From an uncultured Celeribacter sp. (lineage in GTDB: Bacteria > Pseudomonadota > Alphaproteobacteria > Rhodobacterales > Rhodobacteraceae), in contig NZ_OY781107.1 in assembly GCF_963676475.1 (NCBI RefSeq), positions 1-64,000 of the forward strand: DNA of 64,000 bases, in the 5' to 3' direction. The translations under genes were made by a program, and so were the position numbers. Of this stretch, positions 33,346 to 43,706 are shown piece after piece; positions within the stretch are counted from its first letter, which is position 1, and each line of letters opens with the position of its first letter. A model generated the notes under the pieces. It searched no databases. It was not told the DNA's origin and saw only the letters and a program-made list of their open reading frames with translations.

Positions 33346-34829
33346 CAGGAATAGCTTTCGATGATCTCGCGCACCTTCGCGACCATCTGATCGCGGGGCA
33401 CTTCATATTGGTTGGGGCGGTCTTTCCATTCTTCGACGGAGGCGCTCTCGGCCAGTTTGGTGCCCAGGATCAGGTCCTTGATCTGCACCACGCCACGCTC
33501 CGCCTCGTCACCGCCTTGGATGATCGCCACCGGGCTCATCCGTTTGTCGGCGTATTTGAGCTGGTTACCGAAGTTCTTCGGGTTGCCGAGGTAGACCTCA
33601 GCGCGAATACCCGCCTGACGCAACTCGGAGACCATCGCCATATAGTCGCCCATGCGGTCACGATCCATCACGGTCACCACGACAGGACCTTGCGCTTTGG
33701 ACCCGATCCGGCCCGTCGCGCGCAAAGCCGCCAAAAGACGGTCGACGCCGATGGAGGCGCCCGTCGCAGGCACGGCCTGACCGGTGAAGCGTTTGACCAG
33801 ATCGTCGTAACGCCCGCCGCCAGCGACAGACCCGAACTCGCGCACGCGACCTTTCTCGTCGGTAACCTCAAAGGTCAGCTCGGCCTCATAGACCGGCCCG
33901 GTGTAATAGCCGAGGCCCCGCACCACGGCGGGGTCGATCACGACGCGATCGGGGCCGTATCCTTGGCCCTCAAGCAATTCCGCGATCTCGCGCAGTTCCG
34001 CAACCCCTTCTTGGCCGGTTTTCGCCTCGCCGACGAGTTCGCCCAAGCGATCCAACGTGGTGGCATTGCTGTCTTGGCGGCCGTTCACAAAACCGAGGAT
34101 CAGATCGACCTGCGCGGTTTCAAGCCCTGCGCCTTTGGTGAAATCACCGCTTTCATCTTTGCGACCTTCGGTGAGCAAAGCCCTGACACCTTCGTCACCG
34201 AATTTGTCATGCTTGTCGATGGTCCGAAGAACAATCCCGCGCGTAGCGGCGAACTCTTCGGTGTCCGGCAGGCCAGCACTTTCCAGCACGCCGTCCAGCA
34301 CTTTGCGGTTGTTCACCCGCACGATGTAATCGCCGCGCGGAATGCCAACCTTTTCAAGACAATCCGACAGCATCGCGCAGATCTCTGCGTCGGCGGCCAC
34401 GGAGGGCGCCCCCACGGTGTCGGCGTCGCATTGGTAGAATTGGCGGAACCGTCCGGGTCCCGGTTTTTCATTGCGCCACACAGGCCCCATCGCGAACCGC
34501 CGGTAGGGCGACGGCAGGTCCTGACGATACTGCGCGGCGACACGGGCCAAAGGCGCCGTCATGTCGTAGCGCAGAGCGACCCAATCGGAATCATCCTCTT
34601 GCCAGGCAAAAACCCCCTCGTTCGGGCGGTCCACATCCGGCAGGAATTTGCCCAGCGCCTCGACGGTTTCCACCGCAGAGGTCTCAAGCGCCTCGAACCC
34701 GTAATGGTGATAGACCTCAGCAATTTGATCGAGCATATATTTGCGCTCGCTCACCTCGGTGCCGAAGTAATCACGAAAGCCCTTGGGCGTCACTGCCTTG
34801 GGGCGCGGGGTTTTCTTGGGCTTGGCCAT
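33345..34829 (-). CDS. hisS: histidyl-tRNA synthetase
   Basis: This 494-residue class II aminoacyl-tRNA synthetase shows motif 2 GPVWRNEKPGPGRFRQF, the histidine-specific GLGYYTGPVYE and motif 3 GGGRYDDL followed by GASIGVDRLL. A C-terminal anticodon-binding domain covers about 400-494. The N-terminal KPKKTPRPKAVTPKGFRDYFG matches the alphaproteobacterial form. It leads the hisS-hisZ-hisG unit and is divergent from slyX. Confidence 0.96.
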   Translation of the reverse strand: MAKPKKTPRPKAVTPKGFRDYFGTEVSERKYMLDQIAEVYHHYGFEALETSAVETVEALGKFLPDVDRPNEGVFAWQEDDSDWVALRYDMTAPLARVAAQYRQDLPSPYRRFAMGPVWRNEKPGPGRFRQFYQCDADTVGAPSVAADAEICAMLSDCLEKVGIPRGDYIVRVNNRKVLDGVLESAGLPDTEEFAATRGIVLRTIDKHDKFGDEGVRALLTEGRKDESGDFTKGAGLETAQVDLILGFVNGRQDSNATTLDRLGELVGEAKTGQEGVAELREIAELLEGQGYGPDRVVIDPAVVRGLGYYTGPVYEAELTFEVTDEKGRVREFGSVAGGGRYDDLVKRFTGQAVPATGASIGVDRLLAALRATGRIGSKAQGPVVVTVMDRDRMGDYMAMVSELRQAGIRAEVYLGNPKNFGNQLKYADKRMSPVAIIQGGDEAERGVVQIKDLILGTKLAESASVEEWKDRPNQYEVPRDQMVAKVREIIESYS

Positions 34830-34966
34830 GGCCGGTCCTTTTGCTCACTGTCGCGGGCGGCATATCGCACGGGCGGCTCAGGGGCAAGGCGCGACGCTGG
34901 TGGACGGCGTGAAATCCTTATGACATAGGCTTAGTGAGACGCCCGGAACGCCAGAGAGGACCCGAC

Positions 34967-35179
34967 ATGTCAGACGAGACCCGCATCACCGCTTTGGAAG
35001 AACAAGTCGCCTATCTCACGAAGACCGTCGAAGAGCTGTCCGACATTGTGGCGCAGCAGGAAGGTATTCTGGAGAAAGCCGAGCGGCGTCTGGGGATGCT
35101 GATGGAGGCCGAAGCCCTGCGCCAGTCGGAGAGCGATGGCACTGTGCCTCTGGCCGACCAACGCCCGCCGCACTACTGA
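34967..35179 (+). CDS. slyX: SlyX family protein
   Basis: This 70-residue protein is nearly all coiled coil (about residues 5-52) and ends in PPHY, the hallmark of the SlyX family. Its function is not established. The ATG at 34967 is preferred because GAGAGGA lies upstream; the frame from 34934 adds 11 residues. It is divergent from hisS and converges with the lipoprotein gene, 17 bases away. Confidence 0.87.
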   Translation: MSDETRITALEEQVAYLTKTVEELSDIVAQQEGILEKAERRLGMLMEAEALRQSESDGTVPLADQRPPHY

Positions 35180-35196
35180 ACCAAAGCACGACTGAG

Positions 35197-36177
35197 TTAG
35201 CGCATCTCCTCGCTCATCACCTGACCGTCATGGAGCAACAACTCCAGCCAATTCTCCTCCGCCCCGAAATAGGGATAGACGGAGACGAAAGCGACCTGAC
35301 GTTCCAGCGTATCGAGGCTCCCTGCCGGGCAATATTCGCCACGCCCCACACCGCAGGCTTGGCGTTTGATCCGCTCATAGGTTTTGTCGGCCTGCGACCA
35401 GTCGCGCTCTGAATGATCCGAATAGCGCAAAACCTCATGCAGCCCCGCCGCGCCAAACATCGTCAAAGCCGCCGTCACCTGACGGGCACAACCATCGGCA
35501 AAGCCCGTGATGTATTGGCTGCGCGGCTCGGTGCTTGAGGGGGCGCTGTCGTAGAGCTGCCAGACAGGGCGGCCCTCACGCGGGAATTGATCGACCTTTT
35601 CGCCCATGGCACGGGGCCTGATCTCGCAGTTGATGCCAACCTCGCCAAAGGGCAGAACCTCGCCGGGTTTGACGGTCGAGACCGGACCATCCTCCGATTT
35701 TGATTGCAAAAATCCGAACAGAGGCTTGCGCGCTTTTGGCTCAGAGGGCGCATCCCGTTCCGACATCTCTGGCGCGACACCATGGGTTTCAGGCCGCGCC
35801 TCAAAGCCCTCTTCGACCGGCAAAGCCACCTCTTCGACCTGTGCCTCATCGCGTTTGGGTTTCAGGAAAGCAAACATGCCGCCAAGCCCCGCGCGGCGCA
35901 CCTCCGTGGTTTCGGCGAGGATTTGGTCAGACTCTGCAACGACGTCAGCCGTGAGAGAGTCCAACGTGTCTTCACCAAGCGCCACATCCGCACGTTCGCC
36001 GCCTTCCAACGCCTCCGGCGCAGCCGCGATCTCTTCTCTCGAAGCAAGAACCTCGGGGGCATCAGGCGTCTCATCGACTATCGTCCCTGCCCCAACGGGC
36101 GGCGCCAAAAACGCGGGCGTTTCAACCTGACAGGCGGACAGCCCAAATGCACAAGTGACCAACAAAAGCGCCCGCAT
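35197..36177 (-). CDS. hypothetical lipoprotein
   Basis: This 326-residue protein has a lipoprotein signal (MRALLLVTCAFGLSAC, lipobox LSAC with Cys 16). After it comes a long acidic, Ala/Glu-rich low-complexity stretch (about 17-165), then a conserved C-terminal domain (about 170-326) with several Cys. The protein should be anchored on the periplasmic side. The start overlaps the dnaE stop by one base (TGATG at 36177), so it is probably co-transcribed with dnaE, an odd pairing. No function is known. Confidence 0.75.
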   Translation of the reverse strand: MRALLLVTCAFGLSACQVETPAFLAPPVGAGTIVDETPDAPEVLASREEIAAAPEALEGGERADVALGEDTLDSLTADVVAESDQILAETTEVRRAGLGGMFAFLKPKRDEAQVEEVALPVEEGFEARPETHGVAPEMSERDAPSEPKARKPLFGFLQSKSEDGPVSTVKPGEVLPFGEVGINCEIRPRAMGEKVDQFPREGRPVWQLYDSAPSSTEPRSQYITGFADGCARQVTAALTMFGAAGLHEVLRYSDHSERDWSQADKTYERIKRQACGVGRGEYCPAGSLDTLERQVAFVSVYPYFGAEENWLELLLHDGQVMSEEMR

Positions 36178-39100
36178 CAGATGTCCTCGACCATGATCAC
36201 GCCGTCGAAGGATTTGATCGCGCCTTTCACCTCCGGCGTGATGACAAAGGGTTGCGGCACGTCGATGTCGACCTCATTGGGATAATCCGGTGCCATGATG
36301 CAGAACGAGATCGCGCCTTTCGGGGGCTGTTTCGCCTCCTGCGTCACGCGGGTCAGCAATTCGCCAACCTGAATGACCGCGCTGGTGTCTTCGCAGTAAA
36401 TCTTCAGCCCCGCGCCACCGGCATCCGCGACAATCGTGTCCATCGGCGCGACGGAGCGGATCATCGGGTCGAACTGACCGTCGTTGAACCGGCCTTCGAG
36501 CGTCATCACAAGCTTGTCGTGTTTTTCGAATATCTCGTAGGACGGTTCGTATTCGCCCTTTTTCGGGAACATGGCGATGCCCGCCAATTGCCCGGTGCTG
36601 TCGGAAATGTTCATGCGGAAATACCGCGTGCCCTTGCCGGATTTCATCGGACGGAAACCGGACACCAGCACGCCCACTTTCATGATCGCGCCGCCTTCGG
36701 CTTCGGCCTTGGCCTGAACTTCGGCAATCGTGCCGATTTTCTTGCGTTTCAAAGCACTTGCGTAGTCGTCGAGCGGATGACCGGAGAGGTAAAACCCGAT
36801 GGCTTTATGCTCTTCCATGAGACGCTCAGAGGCCACCCAATCACCCACGGGAGAGAGCCGCGGTTCGGGCAGGTCCTCCCCCGCATCGCCAAAGAGCGAC
36901 ACTTGGTTCGAGGCCTTTTGCTCATGGATTGCGGCGGAATATTGCACCAGCTGCTCAAGACTGTCGAAGACCCGGCGACGGTTGCTGTCGAGCTGATCGA
37001 AGGCACCTGCGCGGGCGAGCATTTCCAAGGGGCGTTTGCCGACCTTTTTCAAATCCACCCGCCGGGCAAAATCAAAGAGCGTCACAAAGGGCTTGCCGCC
37101 TTCTTCGCGGGCGCGGACGATCAGTTGCATCGCCTCAGAGCCGACGTTTTTCAGCGCGCCCAGCGCGTAGACCAGCTTTTGATCCACCACATCGAACGAC
37201 GCCAGCGAGCGGTTCACACAGGGCGGCACGATCTCGATCTCAAGCCCGCGTTTGACCTCTTCGGCATAGATCGCCAACTTGTCGGTGAGGTGAATATCGC
37301 AGTTCATGACCCCGGCCATGAACTCCACCGGGTGGTTCGCCTTGAGCCAGCCAGTTTGATAGGACACCACCGCATAGGCCGCCGCGTGGGATTTGTTGAA
37401 CCCGTAGTTGGCGAATTTCTCCAGAAGGTCGAACACCTCGGAGGCCTTCTTTTTCGGCACACCGTTCTTGGCCGCACCCTCTTCGAATTTCGGGCGCTCG
37501 GCGTCCATCGCCTCCTTGATCTTTTTCCCCATCGCGCGCCGCAAAAGGTCAGCGCCGCCAAGCGAATAGCCCGCCATGACCTGCGCGATCTGCATCACCT
37601 GTTCCTGATAGACGATGATGCCCTGCGTCTCGGCGAGGATGTGGTCAATCGTGGGATGGACCGATTCCAATTCCTTGCGCCCGTGTTTCACGTCGCAATA
37701 GGTCGGGATGTTTTCCATCGGCCCCGGACGATAGAGCGCCACAAGGGCCACGATGTCCTCGATACAGGTCGGCTTCATCTGTCTGAGCGCCTGCATCATG
37801 CCCGAGCTCTCGACCTGGAACACAGCGACCGTTTTCGCGTCCGAATAGAGTTTATAGGTCGCCGGATCATCCAGCGGGATGAGATTGATCTGGTTCTCCC
37901 CGCCCTCTGGCGGCTCGTACAACTCGGTGCCGTCGGCGGCGACGTGCAAAGGCCGACCGGATTTGAAAATCAAATCCATCGCGGATTGAATGACGGTCAG
38001 CGTCTTGAGACCCAGAAAGTCGAATTTCACCAGACCGGCCTGCTCGACCCATTTCATATTGAACTGGGTGGCGGGCATGTCGGAGCGCGGATCTTGGTAG
38101 AGCGGCACCAACTCGTCGGTCGGACGGTCCGCGATCACCACACCTGCGGCGTGGGTGGAGGCGTTTCTCAAAAGCCCCTCGACCTGTTGGCCATAGGTCA
38201 ACAGCCGGTCGACGACCTCTTCGTTGCGGGCCTCTTCTCTGAGCTTCGGCTCGTCTTCCAGCGCCTGTTTGATCGACACCGGCTTGACGCCTTCGACCGG
38301 GATCAATTTCGACAGGCGATCCACCTGCCCGTAAGGCATCTGGAGCACCCGCCCGATGTCGCGCACGGCAGCCTTGGACAAAAGCGCACCGAAGGTGATG
38401 ATCTGCCCCACCTTGTCGCGACCGTATTTCTCCTGCACGTAGCGGATGGTTTCCTCGCGCCGGTCCATGCAAAAGTCGATGTCGAAGTCGGGCATCGACA
38501 CACGTTCCGGGTTCAAGAACCGTTCGAACAGCAAAGAATAGCGCAGCGGGTCCAAATCAGTAATGGTCAGCACGTAGGCCACGAGGGAACCGGCCCCGGA
38601 CCCCCGCCCCGGCCCGACCGGAATGTTGTTGTCCTTGGACCATTTGATAAAGTCGGCCACGATCAGGAAGTAGCCCGGGAACCCCATCTGTTCGATGATC
38701 CCCAGCTCGAATTTGAGCCGTTCTTCATACTCTTCGCGCGGCACCGCCGCCTCGATCACGGCGAGACGCTTGTCCAGACCTTCCCAGGCCTGTTTGCGCA
38801 ACTCCTCGACCTCGTCATCGGCGAATTTCGGCAGGATCGGGTCGCGTTTATAGGCTTTGAAAGCGCAGCGCTTCGCGATCTCGACGGTATTCTCAAGCGC
38901 CTCCGGCAAATCGGCAAAGAGTGTCGCCATCTCGGCAGGAGATTTGAAATAATGCTGCGGGGTCAAACGCCTACGCGGCTCAACCTGATCGACATAGGCC
39001 CCCTCGGCGATACAGATCAGCGCGTCATGCGCCTCATACATATCGCTTTTCGGGAAATAGACGTCATTCGTCGCCACCAAAGGCAGACCCAGATCATAGG

Positions 39101-39695
39101 CCCATTCCACGAATGGCCGTTCGGTCAGGCGCTCGGCCTCAGTCGAGCCGCCATCCTCCCCCGGATGACGCTGCAACTCGACGTAAAGCCGGTTCGGATA
39201 GATCGCTTTCAGCCGCTCCAAAAGCGCGCGGGCCTGATCTTCGTGGTTCTCGCGGATCATCCGCCCCACCGGCCCATCCGAGCCGCCCGTCAGACAGATC
39301 AGCCCACCGGAATAGCGTTCCAACTCCTCGATGGTGACCTGCGGAATGCCTTCGTGTTTGTCCACGTAGAGACAGGAGTTGAGCTTCATCAGATGCTCAT
39401 AGCCCGTCTCGTTTTGCGCCAAGAGCACCACCGGTGCGGGCAATTTCGGACGCTCGCCGGGGGCGGCCTCGTGATAGGCGACATCGACCTGACAGCCGAT
39501 GATCGGCTGCACGCCGGCGCCCTTGGCATATTCGGAAAATTCCAGCGCACAGAACAGGTTGTTGGTGTCCGTGACGGCGACGGCGGGCATCTCCATATCC
39601 GTCACCATGCCGCTCAATTTCTTGAGCCGCATCGCGCCCTCTAGGAGCGAATATTCGGTATGGACACGGAGGTGGATGAAGGAAGGACTGCTCAT
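36177..39695 (-). CDS. dnaE: DNA polymerase III alpha subunit
   Basis: This 1172-residue replicative polymerase begins with the PHP domain (FIHLRVHTEYSLLEGAM). The polymerase core shows GPGRGSGAGSLVAY and PDFDIDF with the catalytic aspartates near residue 400. The helix-hairpin-helix and OB (VLVSGFRPMKSGKGTRYF) regions follow, and the length fits DnaE1 rather than error-prone DnaE2. It is divergent from xdhA across 247 bp, and its stop overlaps the lipoprotein start. Confidence 0.97.
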   Translation of the reverse strand: MSSPSFIHLRVHTEYSLLEGAMRLKKLSGMVTDMEMPAVAVTDTNNLFCALEFSEYAKGAGVQPIIGCQVDVAYHEAAPGERPKLPAPVVLLAQNETGYEHLMKLNSCLYVDKHEGIPQVTIEELERYSGGLICLTGGSDGPVGRMIRENHEDQARALLERLKAIYPNRLYVELQRHPGEDGGSTEAERLTERPFVEWAYDLGLPLVATNDVYFPKSDMYEAHDALICIAEGAYVDQVEPRRRLTPQHYFKSPAEMATLFADLPEALENTVEIAKRCAFKAYKRDPILPKFADDEVEELRKQAWEGLDKRLAVIEAAVPREEYEERLKFELGIIEQMGFPGYFLIVADFIKWSKDNNIPVGPGRGSGAGSLVAYVLTITDLDPLRYSLLFERFLNPERVSMPDFDIDFCMDRREETIRYVQEKYGRDKVGQIITFGALLSKAAVRDIGRVLQMPYGQVDRLSKLIPVEGVKPVSIKQALEDEPKLREEARNEEVVDRLLTYGQQVEGLLRNASTHAAGVVIADRPTDELVPLYQDPRSDMPATQFNMKWVEQAGLVKFDFLGLKTLTVIQSAMDLIFKSGRPLHVAADGTELYEPPEGGENQINLIPLDDPATYKLYSDAKTVAVFQVESSGMMQALRQMKPTCIEDIVALVALYRPGPMENIPTYCDVKHGRKELESVHPTIDHILAETQGIIVYQEQVMQIAQVMAGYSLGGADLLRRAMGKKIKEAMDAERPKFEEGAAKNGVPKKKASEVFDLLEKFANYGFNKSHAAAYAVVSYQTGWLKANHPVEFMAGVMNCDIHLTDKLAIYAEEVKRGLEIEIVPPCVNRSLASFDVVDQKLVYALGALKNVGSEAMQLIVRAREEGGKPFVTLFDFARRVDLKKVGKRPLEMLARAGAFDQLDSNRRRVFDSLEQLVQYSAAIHEQKASNQVSLFGDAGEDLPEPRLSPVGDWVASERLMEEHKAIGFYLSGHPLDDYASALKRKKIGTIAEVQAKAEAEGGAIMKVGVLVSGFRPMKSGKGTRYFRMNISDSTGQLAGIAMFPKKGEYEPSYEIFEKHDKLVMTLEGRFNDGQFDPMIRSVAPMDTIVADAGGAGLKIYCEDTSAVIQVGELLTRVTQEAKQPPKGAISFCIMAPDYPNEVDIDVPQPFVITPEVKGAIKSFDGVIMVEDI

Positions 39696-39942
39696 TTCCG
39701 GCCCAAGCTAACGCATGGCGACGAGGCTCGCCAAGAGCAAAACGTGTCTTTTCCACAGCTCGTTTTGACGCGCGCGCCTTCGCCCGCCCCGCATGAATTT
39801 TGATCAAAAGTACAAAGCTTGGGCGAAACCCGCTTAGAATCCCTTGCAAAATGCCGCCAAGGACGGTTTTCTTTTGGAAATCACCCGCGCTTTCCGCCGC
39901 ATCGGGCGCGTGTTTTGAACAAGAAAGCGGCTGGTCTGACGT

Positions 39943-41304
39943 ATGGAGATCACTTTTCGGCTAAACGGCGACCTTGTGACGGCAAGCGACGCACCGACCC
40001 GAACCCTGCTCGATTATCTGCGCGACACCCGTGGCCTCACCGGCACGAAAGAAGGGTGCAACGAGGGCGATTGTGGCGCCTGCACCGTGATGGTGGAGGA
40101 TGAAAGCGGCAAAAAGCCCTTGAATGCCTGCATCCTGTTTTTGCCTCAGCTTCACGGAAAGACCGTCACCACGGTCGAGGGTCTGTCGAAAGGCGACACG
40201 CTGCATCCGGTGCAAAGCGCAATGATTGAAGAGCACGGCAGCCAATGCGGCTTTTGCACCCCCGGCATCGTCATGTCGCTGGCCACGGCGCACGCCCGAG
40301 GCGAAACCAATCACGAGGATGTTCTTGCGGGCAATCTTTGCCGTTGTACGGGCTATGCGCCTATTCTGCGTGCTGCGAAAAAGGCCGAAACCGCCCCCAT
40401 TCCCGAAGAGTTGGAGCACATCCCTTTCCCTGCGCCTGCCATTGTCGAACGCCCTGAGACAGCCGACGAATTGGCGGCGATCTACGCGCTGCGCCCTGAC
40501 GCGACGCTGATCGCGGGGGCCACGGATGTGGGGCTTTGGGTCACCAAACAGATGCGCGATCTGGATGAGGTGATTTTCCTGAACGGGGTCGAAGACCTCA
40601 GAGGCATCACCGAGACAGATGAGGCGTTTGAAATCCGGGCGATGACCCCGATTGCCGATCTGATCGCGCTGTTCAAACCCTATTCGCCATCTCTGTCCGA
40701 GATGTATCGTCGCTTTGCCTCCACCCAGGTGCGCGCCGCCGCGACCCTGGGCGGCAATATTGCCAACGGCTCTCCGATTGGCGACAGCCCGCCGCCGCTG
40801 ATTGCAGCAGACGCCACCCTGACGCTGCGCAAGGGCGAGGAGCGGCGGACCATTCCGCTTGAGGATTTCTTCATCGCTTATGGCAAACAGGACAGAGGCA
40901 CATCCGAGTTCGTCGAAAGCATCACAGTGCCCAAAAGCGGTCTCACGAACCTCAAGGTCTACAAGCTCTCGAAACGTTTCGATCAGGACATTTCCGCCGT
41001 CTGCGGCGCCTTCAACATCACGGTCGCGGACGGTAAAATCGCCGCCGCGCGCATCGCCTTTGGCGGCATGGCCGGAACGCCCGCGCGCGCGAAAACGGTG
41101 GAGGCCGCGTTGATCGGCCAGCCGTGGAGCATGGACACGATTGACAGCGCCTTGCCCGCTTTTGCCATGGATTACACGCCGATGAGCGACATGCGCGCCT
41201 CCTCCGCCTATCGCCTCACCGCCGCGCAAAACATGCTCAAACGCTATTTCGCCGAGGCGCAGGGCCTCACCACCTCGGTTCTTGATGTGAAGGAGGGCGC
41301 ATAA
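39943..41304 (+). CDS. xdhA: xanthine dehydrogenase, small (FeS/FAD) subunit
   Basis: This 453-residue subunit carries electrons from the molybdenum site to NAD. A plant-type 2Fe-2S site is at C39, C44, C47 and C63, and a second 2Fe-2S site at C102, C105, C133 and C135. The FAD domain starts near 155 (LIAGATDVGLW, then TLGGNIANGSPIGD). It opens a long rightward operon and overlaps xdhB by one base (TAATG at 41304). It acts in purine catabolism from hypoxanthine through xanthine to urate. Confidence 0.96.
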   Translation: MEITFRLNGDLVTASDAPTRTLLDYLRDTRGLTGTKEGCNEGDCGACTVMVEDESGKKPLNACILFLPQLHGKTVTTVEGLSKGDTLHPVQSAMIEEHGSQCGFCTPGIVMSLATAHARGETNHEDVLAGNLCRCTGYAPILRAAKKAETAPIPEELEHIPFPAPAIVERPETADELAAIYALRPDATLIAGATDVGLWVTKQMRDLDEVIFLNGVEDLRGITETDEAFEIRAMTPIADLIALFKPYSPSLSEMYRRFASTQVRAAATLGGNIANGSPIGDSPPPLIAADATLTLRKGEERRTIPLEDFFIAYGKQDRGTSEFVESITVPKSGLTNLKVYKLSKRFDQDISAVCGAFNITVADGKIAAARIAFGGMAGTPARAKTVEAALIGQPWSMDTIDSALPAFAMDYTPMSDMRASSAYRLTAAQNMLKRYFAEAQGLTTSVLDVKEGA

Positions 41305-43706
41305 TGTCTGTCGGCTCCCCTCTTCCGCATGACGCCGCGAAACTCCATGTGACGGGTCAGGCGCGCTATATCGACGATATCCCCCTGCCCGCCGGTGCAC
41401 TGCATCTGGCCTTTGGCCTTTCGACCGTGGCGCATGGCGAAATCACCGCGATGGACCTCAGTGCCGTGCGCGCCGCCCCCGGCGTGGTGCGGGTCTACAC
41501 CGCCGAGGATTTCGGCGATCACGTGCCGGATTGTTCGCCCTCTTTGGGCGATGAGCCACTGCTCACTTCGGGTGAGGTGCAATTCATCGGCCAGCCGATT
41601 TTCCTTGTCGTCGCCACCTCGCATCAGGCCGCGCGCAAGGCCGCGAAGCTGGGCAAGATCGACTACAAAGAGCTTCCCGCGTTGTTGGATTATGACAGCG
41701 CCATGGAGGCCAACAGCCGGTTTGAGGACGGCCCGCGTATCTATGGCTGTGGCGACGCCGCGACAGCCATCGCCGAGGCGCCACATAAAATCGAAGGCAC
41801 CATCGAGATCGGTGGGCAGGAGCATTTCTACCTCGAAGGTCAGGCCGCCGCCGCCGTGCCGCAAGAGGGCGGTGATATGTGGGTGCATTCTTCGACGCAA
41901 CACCCCTCGGAAATTCAACACAAGGTGGCGCATGCGCTTCATGTGCCGATGCATGCCGTGCGCGTCGAAACCCGGCGCATGGGGGGCGGCTTTGGCGGCA
42001 AGGAGTCCCAAGGCAACTGGCTCGCCATCGCCTGCGCCATCGCCGCACGCGACACCGGCAAGCCTTGTAAAATGCGCTACGACCGCGACGACGATATGGT
42101 GATCACCGGCAAGCGCCACGATTTTCGCATCTCCTACACCTGCGGCTTCGACGACGAGGGCCGCATCCTCGGCATTGATTTCCTGCAAATCACCCGTGGC
42201 GGCTGGTCGATGGACCTGACTTTGCCGGTTGCCGACCGTGCGATGCTGCACGCCGACAATGCCTATTTCCTGCCGCATGCGCGAATCGAGAGCCATAGGC
42301 TCAAGATGAACACCCAATCCAACACCGCTTACCGTGGCTTTGGCGGACCGCAGGGCGTCTTGGGCATCGAGCGCGTGGTCGATCACATCGCGCATGCCTT
42401 GGGCAAAGACCCCGTGGAGGTGCGCAAGCTCAACTATTACGACGAGATGGTCACGCCCACGGCGGGTGATGGTGTGCCGGAGGATCATGTGCTGTCGCTC
42501 GACGGCGAACCGACCTCCGAGGGCAGCGTCGAACATGTGGACGCTCACCCGCAACATGCTGGCGGGCAAGTCACGCCGCGTGGCAAGTTGACGCCCTATG
42601 GGCAAGAGGTCGAGGATTTCATCCTGCACGGCATGACAGAGGAAATCTTGAAGACCTCCGACTATGCCGCACGCAAATCCTCCATTCAAAAATGGAACGC
42701 AGAGAACCCGATCATCAAAAAGGGATTGGGCGTCTCGCCGGTCAAATTCGGCATCTCCTTCACCCTCACCCACCTCAATCAGGCGGGGGCGCTGGTCCAT
42801 ATCTACAACGACGGCTCGATCCATCTGAACCACGGCGGCACCGAAATGGGGCAAGGCCTGTTCCAAAAGGTCGCGCAAGTCGCCGCCACGGAATTCGGCG
42901 TCTCTTTGGATAAGGTCAAGATCACCGCGACCGACACCGCCAAAGTCCCCAACACCTCCGCAACCGCCGCTTCGTCGGGGACGGACCTCAACGGCATGGC
43001 GGTGAAGAACGCCTGCGACCGCATCCGCACCCGGCTTGAGGTCTTTATCCTCGACCGGTTCGGGGAAAGCGATGTGACCTGGGCCAAGGGCAAAGTGCAT
43101 TTCGGCGTCCATGAGATGGAGTTCGACGAGCTGATCAGCCTCGCCTATATGAACCGCGTGTCGCTGTCGGCGACCGGATTTTACAAAACGCCGAAGATCG
43201 AATGGGACCGGATCAAAGGCCAAGGTCGTCCGTTCTTCTACTTCGCCCACGGCATCGCGATCACCGAAGTGGCGCTTGATACATTGACCGGCGAAAACCG
43301 CATTCTGCGAGCCGACATCCTGCATGACGCAGGCGCATCGCTGAACCCGGCGATCGACAAGGGCCAGATCGAAGGCGGCTATGTGCAGGGCGCCGGTTGG
43401 CTCACCACCGAGGAGCTTGTGTGGGACGACAAAGGCGTGCTCAAGACCCACGCGCCCTCGACCTATAAAATCCCCGCCTGTTCCGACGCGCCCGACGTGT
43501 TCAACGTCGATCTGTGGGACGGGCGCAACCGCGAAGAGACGATCTATCGCTCCAAAGCGGTGGGCGAGCCGCCGTTCATGTTGGGGATTTCCGCCTTTCT
43601 GGCGCTGTCGGATGCCTGCGCCGCTTGCGGTCCCAGCTACCCGGCGCTCAATGCCCCCGCGACGCCCGAGGAATGCCTCGCCGCGATTAAGAGGGCGAAA
43701 GCGTGA
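41304..43706 (+). CDS. xdhB: xanthine dehydrogenase, molybdenum-binding subunit
   Basis: This 800-residue catalytic subunit binds molybdopterin. Key family segments are GQEHFYLEGQ, MGGGFGGKES, the FGGPQG loop, EMGQGLFQKV and, near the C-terminus, KAVGEPPF with the catalytic Glu. RGFGGPQ contains the arginine that positions the purine. It is coupled to xdhA (1-bp overlap) and to xdhC (GTGA overlap at 43703). Confidence 0.96.
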   Translation: MSVGSPLPHDAAKLHVTGQARYIDDIPLPAGALHLAFGLSTVAHGEITAMDLSAVRAAPGVVRVYTAEDFGDHVPDCSPSLGDEPLLTSGEVQFIGQPIFLVVATSHQAARKAAKLGKIDYKELPALLDYDSAMEANSRFEDGPRIYGCGDAATAIAEAPHKIEGTIEIGGQEHFYLEGQAAAAVPQEGGDMWVHSSTQHPSEIQHKVAHALHVPMHAVRVETRRMGGGFGGKESQGNWLAIACAIAARDTGKPCKMRYDRDDDMVITGKRHDFRISYTCGFDDEGRILGIDFLQITRGGWSMDLTLPVADRAMLHADNAYFLPHARIESHRLKMNTQSNTAYRGFGGPQGVLGIERVVDHIAHALGKDPVEVRKLNYYDEMVTPTAGDGVPEDHVLSLDGEPTSEGSVEHVDAHPQHAGGQVTPRGKLTPYGQEVEDFILHGMTEEILKTSDYAARKSSIQKWNAENPIIKKGLGVSPVKFGISFTLTHLNQAGALVHIYNDGSIHLNHGGTEMGQGLFQKVAQVAATEFGVSLDKVKITATDTAKVPNTSATAASSGTDLNGMAVKNACDRIRTRLEVFILDRFGESDVTWAKGKVHFGVHEMEFDELISLAYMNRVSLSATGFYKTPKIEWDRIKGQGRPFFYFAHGIAITEVALDTLTGENRILRADILHDAGASLNPAIDKGQIEGGYVQGAGWLTTEELVWDDKGVLKTHAPSTYKIPACSDAPDVFNVDLWDGRNREETIYRSKAVGEPPFMLGISAFLALSDACAACGPSYPALNAPATPEECLAAIKRAKA

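Noticed and set aside
36252..39644. 1130-codon plus-strand ORF
   Set aside because: It is the antisense shadow of dnaE; the translation is low in protein-like pattern and dnaE is unmistakable.
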